A stretch of 44,778 nucleotides of DNA from a virus, in IMG/VR virus record IMGVR_UViG_3300021061_000007, positions 1-44,778 of that record, one strand, 5' to 3'. The number at the start of each line of letters is the position of its first letter. Positions within the stretch are counted from its first letter, which is position 1. Made by a program: the position numbers and the translations under genes. Below the pieces are notes generated by a model, which saw only the letters and a program-made list of their open reading frames with translations, was not told the DNA's origin and made no database searches. This document shows positions 29,117 to 39,285 of the stretch, piece after piece.

Positions 29117-29614
29117 ATGGGCGTGACTGCCGCTGTCGTAGGAGTTACAGTTGGATCTGGGCTATACTCGGCTAATGCCCAGCGCAAGGCCGGTCGGCAG
29201 CAACAGCGCGTTGCCGATTTCAACGCGCGTGTCGCAGAAGTTCAGGCACAAGACGCCATCATGCGCGGCGAGTTCGACGTCCAACGGTCCTGGCAGGACA
29301 CGCAACGTTTCGTTGGTGCACAGCGTGCAGCGGCGGCCGGGCAAAACGTTATCGTCGATCAAGACTCGGTCGGCGCACTGGTCGACGAAACCAGGGCCAT
29401 CGGTGCGAAGGACATGGAAACGCTGCGTTACAACGCGGCGATGGAAGCGTGGGGTTACCGAGTCGAGGGTAAAGACCAGTCGATGCGCGGACAGATAGCG
29501 CGCCGTACGGCCAACAACCAAGCGATGGGGACGCTGATCACCTCTGGCGTGCAGGCTTATCAACAGGCGGTCGGTGGCGCTCGAACGTCGGGGATGACGT
29601 GGAGCAGGGGTTAG
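29117..29614 (+). CDS. Internal virion protein A
   Basis: 165 residues. A hydrophobic glycine-rich N terminus (VTAAVVGVTVGSGLYSA) precedes a long Q/A/R-rich helix region (RKAGRQQQRVADFNARVAEVQAQDA). This is the usual form of the smallest internal core protein (T7 gp14-like), which is ejected first and inserts into the outer membrane. It is followed by two larger internal proteins. Confidence 0.75.
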   Translation: MGVTAAVVGVTVGSGLYSANAQRKAGRQQQRVADFNARVAEVQAQDAIMRGEFDVQRSWQDTQRFVGAQRAAAAGQNVIVDQDSVGALVDETRAIGAKDMETLRYNAAMEAWGYRVEGKDQSMRGQIARRTANNQAMGTLITSGVQAYQQAVGGARTSGMTWSRG

Positions 29615-29617
29615 CTC

Positions 29618-31306
29618 ATGCCTAAAGTTCCATCGTATCAGCCGAAGATTCAGCAAGTGGGCGTTCCGAACGCCAGACTGAGTGCCGTCCCGAATGCCGA
29701 CACCTACGACGCGTCAATTGCCGAAGCAGCACAGAATGCCGGCAGCGTCGTGCAGCGCATTCATTTAGAAGAAGTCGAGCGCGCTAACCAAGTTGCCAAT
29801 CTACAAACATCAAATCTACTTAGCGAGGCTGAGCGCAAATATACGCAAGCCGGTCTAGCCACGAGCGGGAAAGATTCTTTTGGCATCCCCGATCGCATTG
29901 CGTCGGACTATGATAAGGAAACCGGAGAACTTGAGAAAACTCTCGCCAATCCGGTCCAGAGAGAATATTTCCGCAATGAGCGTGAGCACAGACGCCGTAA
30001 CCTTTACGGACGGCTCGTCAGCCACTCTCTGCGCGAAACGCAGGAGTATGACCGCCAGCAGTTCGGCGCGGCGGTCAACAATCTGAAGCTTGAGGCGGTC
30101 GACAATCCGACGCTCTCAGGCGAGAAGACCGCCGAGCTACGCAGACGCATTCAAGAGTATGCCGGCCGCAACGGTATGCCCAAGGAATGGGTTGACCTGG
30201 AGACCAGTAAGGAAGTCTCGGCCACGCACAGCGCCGTCATTGCCTCGCTCTCTGCGTCTGGTGATGTCAACGGTGCGCGGCAGTACTACGCCCAGGCCCG
30301 TGGTGAGCTGATCGGTAACGACCGCATCCAAGCCGACAACACCGTCAAGGTCATCACCACCCGCGCGAAAGCTCAGGAAATTGGCGATCAGATCTTGCTC
30401 AAGATCCAGAGCGATGACGTGAAGACGATCACCGATGCGCGTGAAATGGCGAAGTCCCTGGCTGGCGATGACCCTGAGCTACGAGAAGAGGCCATCCGCC
30501 AAGCGACGATTGAGTTCAACTCGGCGCAGGCGGCCAAGAAGGACATGGCTGACCGACGCTTCAGCCAAGCCGATGAGCAGTTCCGCGAGGCCAGCCGCAT
30601 CAGCGACATCGATCCGGGCGTGTGGAGCCAGCTGTCGACTCGTGAGCAGACGACTTTTCGTGCGCTGGAGTTGCAGTCGATCACGAACACCAGACCAGCC
30701 GATAACTCAGACCGATTTTACACGCTCAAGCTCTTAGCTGCGACAAACCCGAAACAGTTCGCATCTGAAGACATGCGTCGCTATCGCGCTGACGTTTCCG
30801 ACCACGACTATAGCGAACTCATCAAACTGCAGGCCGATGTTCTCAAGGGAGACGGAAAGCTTGCGCAAGGCATCACCACCCAAGCGGAAGTGACTAAGCG
30901 GCTCATGGCGCAACTTAACATCGAAATGGATGACAAGGAAACCGATCCGCGCGCCCTGAGCTTCTTCGGTCACCTGAACCAAGCGGTGATCGCGAACCAG
31001 AAGATGACCGGACGTGAGGCGACGCCAGATGAGGTGGAAGCCATTGGAAAGAAGCTGCTGGCCGACGTTGTAGTCACCAAGCAGCGACATTGGGCTCTAA
31101 ACGTTTTGAAAGACGCTCTACCATTCGGATTTCTTGAAGATGGCCAGTACAGCGAGACGCATCGCCTCTTTGAGGCTCCCGCGCCTGTCACCGAGCGCGC
31201 CAAGCTCATCGAGGCCCTACAGGACGCCGGCATCACTGAGCCAACTGACGAGCACATCAACGCGCTTTGGCGCGCGAGAATGATCGGGCGGACCAATGCC
31301 CAATGA
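29618..31306 (+). CDS. Internal virion protein B
   Basis: 562 residues. It opens MPKVPSYQPKIQQVGVPNAR, common in podophage core proteins, and continues as a long, charged helical protein (EHRRRNLYGRLVSHSLRETQEYDRQQF; KAQEIGDQILLKIQSDDVKTITDAREMAKSLAGDD). It corresponds in place and character to T7 gp15, a component of the ejection channel across the periplasm. It overlaps the 2007-residue gene by 11 bases. Confidence 0.8.
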   Translation: MPKVPSYQPKIQQVGVPNARLSAVPNADTYDASIAEAAQNAGSVVQRIHLEEVERANQVANLQTSNLLSEAERKYTQAGLATSGKDSFGIPDRIASDYDKETGELEKTLANPVQREYFRNEREHRRRNLYGRLVSHSLRETQEYDRQQFGAAVNNLKLEAVDNPTLSGEKTAELRRRIQEYAGRNGMPKEWVDLETSKEVSATHSAVIASLSASGDVNGARQYYAQARGELIGNDRIQADNTVKVITTRAKAQEIGDQILLKIQSDDVKTITDAREMAKSLAGDDPELREEAIRQATIEFNSAQAAKKDMADRRFSQADEQFREASRISDIDPGVWSQLSTREQTTFRALELQSITNTRPADNSDRFYTLKLLAATNPKQFASEDMRRYRADVSDHDYSELIKLQADVLKGDGKLAQGITTQAEVTKRLMAQLNIEMDDKETDPRALSFFGHLNQAVIANQKMTGREATPDEVEAIGKKLLADVVVTKQRHWALNVLKDALPFGFLEDGQYSETHRLFEAPAPVTERAKLIEALQDAGITEPTDEHINALWRARMIGRTNAQ

Positions 31307-34300
31307 GTATAGCGATCTCGCGCGGGAGATGTTCGGCACGAATGTTGACGTCAGCCCGGACAATCCCTACGTTCCGGCGGCCAAAGAGCTAGCCAACAAC
31401 GAGCGCATCGGCCTACGCGCAAGCGCCACAACCGCCGTCGACTTAGACCCGGAACGCCATGGGAAGGTGCTTGCGCTTGCTCGCAAGACCAAGCTTCCGC
31501 CATCGCTGGTGGCCGACCAATTCGACATGCTCTCGAAGCATACGCGCATCTCGGACGCCGACCTTGACGGCATCCACCGCGAGCATCCAAAGCTCGGCAC
31601 CTGGCTTTCTGACCGCGACAATGCGGCCATTGCCCAGGATGACTTACCGGTTCTGCGCTCACTCGATTACGCCATTCGCTCGCTCACTGCGCCGGATGAC
31701 GACCCAAACGGGATCCTTCCGAAGGGCTTCTGCTTTGACAGCCACGGCGAGATTATCGAGCCGCTGGGTTACGGCTACGCTAACCGCTATAAGACTGCCG
31801 ACGACCTCATCAAGGAACTCAATCGCCGGGCAGAAGCTGAGGGCATTGACGAAGCGGAAAGGATCGATCGGGCAAACAAGCTACGCGAGCAGTTCGGCCC
31901 CCTCGCCAACGTCGTTGCTGGCGCGGGATCTTCGGCCGCATCCACGCTCTCGTTCCTGAGCGTCAACCAAGATCGGCAAGCGGATGCTGATCGCTTCTCG
32001 GCAGACATCACTTCGGCCAGCCAGCAGCTCTCGCCGGGCTTCCTCGGAGACCTCCAACGCGGGCTTGGCGGCCTGATTGCCGACGTTCCGCTCATGCTGA
32101 CCGGTGGACCCGTTGCCAAGGGCGCGCAATCGCTGCTCAAGATCAGCCGTGGCCGCGCGGTGCTATCGCAGACTATCGGCAAAACTGCCGCTAAGACCGC
32201 TGCCGATGCGGCAACGGTTGCCGCTGCGGTTCAACCCCTGGCGGTGCGTGAAGGCGTCCTGACTGGCCGTGAAAGCGGTGCCGGTAATGGCTTAATGGCC
32301 TGGGCGATCGAAACAGCGGTCCCGAGCGCCTTTGGTCGTACCGGCGTTGAACGTGCGCTGGTTGGCGAACATGCCGAGGTCGCCCGACTGTTGGGCAAGA
32401 ACCTCGGCGCAGAGGGCTGGGCTCCGGTTGCCCGCCGTCTTGCCGTTGAATCCGGCTTTGAGGCCGTTGAGGAGGCAACGACCGAGCTAGCGCATGCCCT
32501 CCACGAAGTCGCCTCTGGCATTGATCCGCACGCCTTGGATCAGGACCGGTTGCTCAAGCGCCTCGCCGTTGCTGGTGTTCTGGGCGGTGTTGCCGGTGGC
32601 GGTTTCAATCTGCCCAGCGTCATTGCCGAGAAGTTCTATCGAGATGCCCTGCGCGCCGAGCGCGCTGAGCGAGACGCGTCGCTTCTGGCTGCAGCTGGCA
32701 AGGCGATCGAGGATTCTGCTACCGGCAAACGCTCAGCGGAACGGCTGCAAGACTTGGTCAAGGCAGCTGGCGGCGACAGCGCCATTTATTTCAACCAAGA
32801 CGAATGGGTTCAGCATTGGGAAAGCCAGGGCGCTTCCCCAGAAGGCATTGCCCAGTCGCTTGGCGTTGATCCTACCACGTATCAAGCAGCTGTCAGCAGC
32901 GGTGGACAAATCGCCGTCCCCCTCTCCAACTACCTGGCCAAGGTCGGGCCAACCGAGCACTTCCAGGCGCTGCATAAGAAGTCGCGCCTGCGCGCGGACG
33001 GCATGTCGCTGGAAGAGGCCGAGCAGTGGAAGAAGGAAGCGCCAAAATTCCTCGAAGACGTCCAGGCAGTATCGGAGCCGACCGAGGTCGACGATGCGGT
33101 CATTGCCGACGCGGTCGAGCAGCTTGTGGCAGCTGGCTACAGCCCACAGGCTGCCGAGGATAGCGCCTCGACTCTGGGCTTCTTCACCGTGCTTGCCAAT
33201 CGTTGGAACAAGGACGCCGAGGCGCGCGGTGCGAAACCGATCGATGCCGTAGAATTGTTTCAGTCGTACGGCCTGAAGATCCAGCGCGAAGGCAAAGAGC
33301 AATCTGAGCAGCCCGTTCAGGAAGCTGCCCAGGAGTTCGGACAGGAACGCTTTCCAGCCAGCGGCTTACTGCTCAACCGCGTGCAATCGCTGCTGGCTCG
33401 CCGTGAAGCGGTACGCAAGGGCGAATACGGCAAGACCGTGGACAAGCAGGCAGAGACCGAGCGGATTGCGCGCAAGCCTGCTGAGTTCGGCCAGGGCGAG
33501 TTCGACGAATCCGCGAAAGGTCGGGATGCTGGCCGGCGTGGATCGATCCGGATCGCGGTAGACCGTAAGGTGACGATCACGCTGTCGGAGAAGGCCGATC
33601 CGAGCACCTTTTTGCATGAGGTTTTCCATTTCAACTTGGAAGTCCTGGGAGACCTGGCCGAACGCGACGGCGCACCGCAGGACATCAAAGATGATTACCA
33701 AGCCGTGCTGGATTGGATGGGCGTTACATCTCGCTCCGAGATCAAGCGCGAGCATCATGAGCAGTGGGCGCGAGCTGGCGAAGCCTACATCATGGAAGGC
33801 AAGGCTCCGTCGTCGGCGCTGCGTCGCGTTTTCGCGCGCCTGTCGCAGTGGATCGCCTCCATCTACAAATCGCTCCGGGCGCTGAACGTCAACCTCACAC
33901 CCGAAGTCCGTGGCGTCATGGACCGACTGCTGGCCAGCGAGGAAGAGATTGCTGCCGCCGAGCGCGAGGAAGTCGGTTCGCCGCTGTTCCTCGACGCCAA
34001 GACCGCCGGCATGTCCGAAGCACAGTTCGAGGCCTACGCCAAGGGAATCGAGAAAGTCGCCATGATGGCGCGGGAAAACCTGCGTGCTGAGATCATGGAC
34101 GAGCTGAAGCGTGAGGAGCGGGCCTGGTGGAAGGCCGAGCGCCAGCGCATCACCGAGGAAGTTACCAAGCGCGTCAATGAGCAGAAAGACTACATCGCCA
34201 TTGCGGCCATGACCAAGGGCACGCTGCCAGACGGCTCGCCCCTGCCAGACGCTATCAAGGCGGTGAAGCTCAACAAGAAGGCGCTGACTGACGACTTTGG

Positions 34301-37300
34301 CGCGGAGTTTCTGAAGAGGCTGCCGCGTGGCATCACCAGCAAGGACGGCGTTCTACCTGAGCAGGCGGCCGAGCTGTTTGGCTATCGCAGTGGCCAAGAG
34401 CTGGTCATGGCCATCGCCAACGCCAAGCCAAAGGCGCAGCACATAGCCGAGGAAGTCGAAGCCCAGCTGTTGCAAGAGCATGGCGACATGCGTTTCGACG
34501 GCCGGGCTGTCGCTAAGGCCGAGGAAGCCATCCACGGCTCAGAGCGGGCCAAGCTTCTGATGTTGGAGCTGGAGGCGCTTCACAAACTGCAGCGCACGGC
34601 CAAGCCGATCGTCAAACAGGCCGACAAAGCCGACCGCGAGCAGGCAAAGGCGGTTGTACAAAGCATCCCGCCGATCGAGATCTTCCGCGACGTGGCAGCC
34701 AAGACCATCGCGGCAATGAAGGTCCGCGACATCAATCCCAAGCTCTACCTGCGCGCCGCCAGGAAGGCGAGCAAGGAGGCGTTCGAGGCGCTGGGTAAGA
34801 AGGACTACGGCCTGGCCGCGAGCCTGAAGCAGAAGGAGCTGCTCAACAACGAGCTATTCGTCGAAGCCTCTAAAGCCAAGACCGAGATTGACAAGATCGT
34901 CAAGGCCATGCGCCGATTCCTGCAGGACGGTACGCGGGCTCGCATCGGTAAGGCCGGCGAAGACTATCTCGAACTCATCGACGACCTGATGGCGCGTTAC
35001 GAGTTCGTGCCGATGAGCGGACGCAAGCTCGACATGCGCAACCGCATGGCTGCCTTCATCCAGAAGATCGAGGCGGAAGGCCGTCCGCACGCCATCCCGC
35101 AAGACGTCATCGACGACGCCAGGGCGATCAATTACCAGGAACTGCCGTTCGAGTTCCTGGTCGCCCTACGGGATACCGCCAAGGCGATTCAACACTTGGC
35201 CACGTCCAAGAACAAGGCGCTCAAGCAACGCGCGGACGAGGACTTCGACGTCACTATCGGCAATGCGGCCCATCAGATCGGCAAGAACGTCCCGCCGCGT
35301 CCGCCTGAGAAGAAGGGCGGAAACGAAGAGAGCGGTTGGGCCAACCTGTGGTCACGCATCGAAGGCTTCGCGGCGGCTCACCGCAAGTTGTCGTCCTATG
35401 CCCGGCAAATGGATGGCGGCAAATCCGGCGGGCTCATGTGGCAACTCTTGGTGCGTGGGCTCAATGAAGCAGCAGATACCGAAGTCGAAGGTCGCAAGGC
35501 GGCTGCCAAGACCCAGCAAGGACTGTGGAAAGCCTGGAAGGAGTCAGGCGCGAAGCTGACCGACAAGGCCGTCATTCCCGGCGTTGGCGAGATGAGCCGC
35601 GAGAAGCGCATCATGGTTGGCCTCAACTTCGGCAATGAAGGCAATCGCGAACGGCTCCGCAATGACTTCAACGAGCCTGAGATTCAGGCGATTCTGAACT
35701 CTCTGGAGGAAGCCGACTGGACGCTCATCAAGGGCATATGGTCGCATATCGATTCCTACTGGCCAGAGATCGCTGCGAAGCAGAAGCGCGTCACGGGACT
35801 TGCCCCCGAGAAGATCGAAGCCGCTCCGTTCCTGACCAAGTTTGGCGAGATGCCCGGCGGCTACTTTCCGATTGTCTACGACCGAAATCGGTCGGCCAAG
35901 CAGTTTGGCGACCAGAAGCAGGTTGAGAAGCTTTACGAGCTAGGTGCTGCCACCGCTGCGACGACTCGACGAGGACACACCAAGGAACGCACGGCGAACG
36001 CTGGCGCTCCCCTCCTGCTCTCGCTCGACGTCATCCCGCGTCATCTGTCGCAGGTCATTCACGACCTGACGCACCACGAAGCGATCATCGACATGAACCG
36101 TCTGCTCGGAGATGAGACGCTGGCGACGACGATTCAGAATCACTTGGGACCGAAGGCTCTGCGCGAGATGCGCAAGATCGTTCACGACATCGCGCTCTCG
36201 GATCTGGCCGAGAACGACGTCGACCGCGCTTTGCGCTATGTGCGTAACGGTGTCTCGGTTGCCACCCTGGGTTTTTCGTTCAGCACGGCAGTCATCCAGC
36301 TGACTGGCTTTACGCAGAGCATGCAACTTGTCGGCGTCGGTAATTATCTCAAGGCAGTGGCCCGGATCTTCTCGGACGTAGGTAAAACAGAGAGCCGCTT
36401 CGATTGGATCAGGCGCAAGAGTTCGTTCATGGCGAACCGATCGACCACTGTGATTCGTGAAGCCTCCGAAGTCATCAACCAAGTGAAGAATGGTCAAGTA
36501 AGCGCCTGGCGTGAGCGCCTGAACCAGTGGGCCTATTACATGACCATCAAGGCCCAACTCACAGTTGACATGCCGACCTGGCTTGCCGCCTATGAATCAG
36601 CGTTGGCCGCTGGAAAAGACGAGGACACCGCAGTCGCCATTGCCGACCAGGCCGTCAAGGACACACAGGGATCCGGTCTGGCCGTGGACCTGGCCGGCGT
36701 CCAACGTAGCCGCGTAAGTCAGCTCTTCACCGTTTTCTACTCGTACTGGAATACGACCTTCAACCGATCGGCTGAGGCCATCGCTGCTGCCAAGCGCAAT
36801 CACTGGAGCCCGGAAGCGATTCTTCGCCTCGGATCTGACTACCTGCTGCTCTTCGCCATCCCATCGGCGCTAACAGCGCTGGTCCGCCGTTTCTTCCGCG
36901 ACGACGAAGACCGCGATAAGAATTTCGGCGCTGAAATGGCCAAGGAACAACTTGCCGCACTTATGTCCACCATGGTCGGTGTGCGCGAGGTTGCTGACCC
37001 CCTGGCAAAGCTGGCCGTAAGCACTGCAATGCGCGTGGCCGGTGTCGATAAACGGGACATTCCGAAGTCGGTCAGCCAGAACTTTGGGTACCAGGGACCG
37101 GCAGGCACCATGGGGTTTGAAGCCATCTCGGATCTGATCATTCAAATGAAGCAAGGCGAGCTGGACGAGGGATTGACCAAGGCGGCTGGCAGAGCCGCTG
37201 GCGTTTGGCTGCATCTGCCGGCAACACAGGTCATCAGGACGGTAGATGGCTTTATGTACCTGGAAGACCACCGGTCCATGGATCCGCGCCCGCTGCTGTT

Positions 37301-37319
37301 CGGAGCACCGAGAAATTAA
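31296..37319 (+). CDS. Giant internal virion protein C with metallopeptidase motif
   Basis: 2007 residues. N-terminal helical segment (KLPPSLVADQFDMLSKH), a glycine/alanine-rich amphipathic region at about 200-480 (GFLGDLQRGLGGLIADVPLMLTGG; RLAVAGVLGGVAGGGF), then DPSTFLHEVFHFNLEV with HExxH at 774-778, a likely zinc-peptidase site. The centre is a long coiled-coil/helical body and the C terminus has a hydrophobic helix (DYLLLFAIPSALTALVRRFF). It is the counterpart of T7 gp16, but has no visible lytic transglycosylase motif. It is ejected with DNA and probably forms or clears the channel. Confidence 0.85.
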   Translation: MPNEYSDLAREMFGTNVDVSPDNPYVPAAKELANNERIGLRASATTAVDLDPERHGKVLALARKTKLPPSLVADQFDMLSKHTRISDADLDGIHREHPKLGTWLSDRDNAAIAQDDLPVLRSLDYAIRSLTAPDDDPNGILPKGFCFDSHGEIIEPLGYGYANRYKTADDLIKELNRRAEAEGIDEAERIDRANKLREQFGPLANVVAGAGSSAASTLSFLSVNQDRQADADRFSADITSASQQLSPGFLGDLQRGLGGLIADVPLMLTGGPVAKGAQSLLKISRGRAVLSQTIGKTAAKTAADAATVAAAVQPLAVREGVLTGRESGAGNGLMAWAIETAVPSAFGRTGVERALVGEHAEVARLLGKNLGAEGWAPVARRLAVESGFEAVEEATTELAHALHEVASGIDPHALDQDRLLKRLAVAGVLGGVAGGGFNLPSVIAEKFYRDALRAERAERDASLLAAAGKAIEDSATGKRSAERLQDLVKAAGGDSAIYFNQDEWVQHWESQGASPEGIAQSLGVDPTTYQAAVSSGGQIAVPLSNYLAKVGPTEHFQALHKKSRLRADGMSLEEAEQWKKEAPKFLEDVQAVSEPTEVDDAVIADAVEQLVAAGYSPQAAEDSASTLGFFTVLANRWNKDAEARGAKPIDAVELFQSYGLKIQREGKEQSEQPVQEAAQEFGQERFPASGLLLNRVQSLLARREAVRKGEYGKTVDKQAETERIARKPAEFGQGEFDESAKGRDAGRRGSIRIAVDRKVTITLSEKADPSTFLHEVFHFNLEVLGDLAERDGAPQDIKDDYQAVLDWMGVTSRSEIKREHHEQWARAGEAYIMEGKAPSSALRRVFARLSQWIASIYKSLRALNVNLTPEVRGVMDRLLASEEEIAAAEREEVGSPLFLDAKTAGMSEAQFEAYAKGIEKVAMMARENLRAEIMDELKREERAWWKAERQRITEEVTKRVNEQKDYIAIAAMTKGTLPDGSPLPDAIKAVKLNKKALTDDFGAEFLKRLPRGITSKDGVLPEQAAELFGYRSGQELVMAIANAKPKAQHIAEEVEAQLLQEHGDMRFDGRAVAKAEEAIHGSERAKLLMLELEALHKLQRTAKPIVKQADKADREQAKAVVQSIPPIEIFRDVAAKTIAAMKVRDINPKLYLRAARKASKEAFEALGKKDYGLAASLKQKELLNNELFVEASKAKTEIDKIVKAMRRFLQDGTRARIGKAGEDYLELIDDLMARYEFVPMSGRKLDMRNRMAAFIQKIEAEGRPHAIPQDVIDDARAINYQELPFEFLVALRDTAKAIQHLATSKNKALKQRADEDFDVTIGNAAHQIGKNVPPRPPEKKGGNEESGWANLWSRIEGFAAAHRKLSSYARQMDGGKSGGLMWQLLVRGLNEAADTEVEGRKAAAKTQQGLWKAWKESGAKLTDKAVIPGVGEMSREKRIMVGLNFGNEGNRERLRNDFNEPEIQAILNSLEEADWTLIKGIWSHIDSYWPEIAAKQKRVTGLAPEKIEAAPFLTKFGEMPGGYFPIVYDRNRSAKQFGDQKQVEKLYELGAATAATTRRGHTKERTANAGAPLLLSLDVIPRHLSQVIHDLTHHEAIIDMNRLLGDETLATTIQNHLGPKALREMRKIVHDIALSDLAENDVDRALRYVRNGVSVATLGFSFSTAVIQLTGFTQSMQLVGVGNYLKAVARIFSDVGKTESRFDWIRRKSSFMANRSTTVIREASEVINQVKNGQVSAWRERLNQWAYYMTIKAQLTVDMPTWLAAYESALAAGKDEDTAVAIADQAVKDTQGSGLAVDLAGVQRSRVSQLFTVFYSYWNTTFNRSAEAIAAAKRNHWSPEAILRLGSDYLLLFAIPSALTALVRRFFRDDEDRDKNFGAEMAKEQLAALMSTMVGVREVADPLAKLAVSTAMRVAGVDKRDIPKSVSQNFGYQGPAGTMGFEAISDLIIQMKQGELDEGLTKAAGRAAGVWLHLPATQVIRTVDGFMYLEDHRSMDPRPLLFGAPRN

Positions 37320-37323
37320 AGGG

Positions 37324-37385
37324 TTGCGCCAAACGCAATTTGTATTGATGCGATAAACGCATCACAATGGAAGGGGAATTATAAC
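37324..37385 (+). promoter_or_regulatory. Late promoter/operator D (before tail fibre)
   Basis: TTGCG-N5-CGCAA at 37324-37338 and ATGCG-N5-CGCAT at 37348-37362 (extended arms TGATGCG/CGCATCA), centres 24 bases apart. A TATAAC at 37380-37385 is a possible -10 box but no good -35 is placed before it. The operators match those at 15.6, 17.87, 23.04 and 42.7 kb. Confidence 0.7.
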
Positions 37386-37402
37386 CCGACCGGGGCTTTT
37401 CG

Positions 37403-38806
37403 ATGACCGTTGACAACGAAGTCGACCGCAACGACGCGACCGGGAACGGCGTTCAAGTCACGTTCAATTATACGTTCCGGATCCTCGATGAAGAGGAGAT
37501 CCTCGTCACGGTCACGACCAGCGCCGGGGTCGAAAGCACCAAGACGCTGACTACGGACTATAGCGTCACCGGCGTTGGTAACGCCAACGGCGGCACGGTC
37601 GTCTTCGTGACTGCGCCAGCGAACCTCTCAACCGTGACACTGTCGCGAAACATGGAGTTCGTCCAGCCGCTCGACGTGAGCGAGCAAAGCTCCTTTTCCC
37701 TGACAAGTCTGGAGACGGCGCTTGACCGCACGGTCATGCAGATTCAGCAGGTGAAAGAGTCCACCGACCGTTGCATGCGTCTGCCGGTTGGGACCGATCC
37801 GGATGACGTCGATGTCGAGCTTCCGACCCCTTCGGCCAGTAAGTTCCTGGCGTGGAATGCTGATGCCGACGCGCTTGAGAATATCTCGGCCGGAAGTGTT
37901 TCCTTGGCTACGCCGGCCGACAACTCGGTGTCGACGGCCAAGATCCAGAATAGCGCCGTCACGCTCGCCAAGATCGAGGATATTGAGACGGCGCGCATCC
38001 TCGGCCGTGACACCTCTGGGACCGGCGCAGTTGAAAAGCTTACTGCCGCTGAAGTCCTGGCGCTGCTTGCGATCACCCCAGATGCATCGACCGTCGAATC
38101 GAGCGGAACGACACTTCGCGTCAAGGATGCCGGCATCACGGCAGCGAAGTTGAACGCGGCAGTCGTTAGCGGAATGACGGCGGAAACGGCTATTGCCACG
38201 ACCGACTTGCTGGTCATTGGCGACGTCAGCGCAGCAAACGTGCGCAAGATGCTGGTGACGGACTTCCTAAAGGTCATCAACCTCCTTACCGCTGACGCCA
38301 CTCCTGACAATGCCGCTGACTACGTGATGACGTGGGACAACAGCGCCAGCGCGGTCAAGAAGGTCTTGATCTCGAACTTGGCCACATCGTTGCCGCAAGC
38401 GTCCACCTCGGCGGCCGGCATCATCGAGATCGCTACGGCGTCTGAGGTGCAGACTGGGACCGATAGCGCCCGTGCGGTGGTACCAGCGCGCATGCGCGAT
38501 CATCAAGGCGTCGGCAAGGGTTGGTGTAAGTTCGAGCAGGTAGGAACCATTTCGGTGATGGACAGCTACAATGTCACCTCGATCACAGACAGCGGCGTTG
38601 GCGCTACGACTGTGACTTGGGATACGAATTTTGGCAATGCTGACTACGCCGCCGTAGCGACCGTCGATGCCGGCGGAACGAGCGGCTATGCCACAATCGA
38701 TCAAGGCACTGTAGCTGCGGGCTCATGCGTCGTTGAAGTATTTGATGCAGGTGGGGCGGCGCTCGATTCAGCCGGCGTCAGCGTGGTTGGATTCGGAGAC
38801 AACTGA
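37403..38806 (+). CDS. Tail fibre protein
   Basis: 467 residues. The N-terminal 130 residues (GNGVQVTFNYTFRILDEEEILVTVTTSAG...TVTLSRNMEFVQPLDVSEQSSFSLTSLETALDRTVMQIQQVKESTDR) match the T7-like fibre/tailspike attachment domain that binds the tail. The middle has short repeats typical of a trimeric stalk (AAKLNAAVVSGMTAETAIATTDLLVIGDVS). The C terminus is beta-rich and probably the receptor-binding tip. It starts the unit driven from promoter D. Confidence 0.85.
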   Translation: MTVDNEVDRNDATGNGVQVTFNYTFRILDEEEILVTVTTSAGVESTKTLTTDYSVTGVGNANGGTVVFVTAPANLSTVTLSRNMEFVQPLDVSEQSSFSLTSLETALDRTVMQIQQVKESTDRCMRLPVGTDPDDVDVELPTPSASKFLAWNADADALENISAGSVSLATPADNSVSTAKIQNSAVTLAKIEDIETARILGRDTSGTGAVEKLTAAEVLALLAITPDASTVESSGTTLRVKDAGITAAKLNAAVVSGMTAETAIATTDLLVIGDVSAANVRKMLVTDFLKVINLLTADATPDNAADYVMTWDNSASAVKKVLISNLATSLPQASTSAAGIIEIATASEVQTGTDSARAVVPARMRDHQGVGKGWCKFEQVGTISVMDSYNVTSITDSGVGATTVTWDTNFGNADYAAVATVDAGGTSGYATIDQGTVAAGSCVVEVFDAGGAALDSAGVSVVGFGDN

Positions 38807-39285
38807 TGACCGACCAACGCATTGTCTACACGAACGATAAGGGCCAAGTTTGCGTGGTCTGTCCAGCCCCAAAGGCGCGACGCGCAGGTGAGACGGAAGA
38901 GGATTTCGTTGCGCGTATAGCCGCCAAGGACGTGCCGGCCGGAAAGACGTTTCAGATCATGCCCAAGACGGCGCTGCCGAGTCGCCGCTTCCGTAATTGC
39001 TGGAAGGTCGGACAGGCCGGTATCGAAGTCGACTTAGCCAAAGCCGGCGAACAGGTCATGGCCGAAGTCCGGCGTGAGCGCAACAAGCGGCTCGCGGAAT
39101 CGGACGCACTCAAGATTCGCGCTGATGACATCGGGACTCCGCAGGTGAAGAGTGAGATCGCCGAGTATCGCCAAGCTCTTCGTGATTTCCCGGAACTCAT
39201 TCAAGCTCAGGTCAATGCCGCGACATCGGCGGCCGACCTGGAAGCCGTTGCGCCGCTTTGGCCGGAACATCCGGAGAGCGCGTGA
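38806..39285 (+). CDS. Tail fibre assembly chaperone-like protein
   Basis: 159 residues. The C-terminal half, VRRERNKRLAESDALKIRADDIGTPQVKSEIAEYRQALRDFPELI, has the R..L..SD........E....YRQALRD(F/L)P pattern of phage fibre-assembly helper proteins. The N terminus (QRIVYTNDKGQVCVVCPAPKA) is beta-rich. It lies directly behind the fibre gene and overlaps its stop. Confidence 0.75.
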   Translation: MTDQRIVYTNDKGQVCVVCPAPKARRAGETEEDFVARIAAKDVPAGKTFQIMPKTALPSRRFRNCWKVGQAGIEVDLAKAGEQVMAEVRRERNKRLAESDALKIRADDIGTPQVKSEIAEYRQALRDFPELIQAQVNAATSAADLEAVAPLWPEHPESA

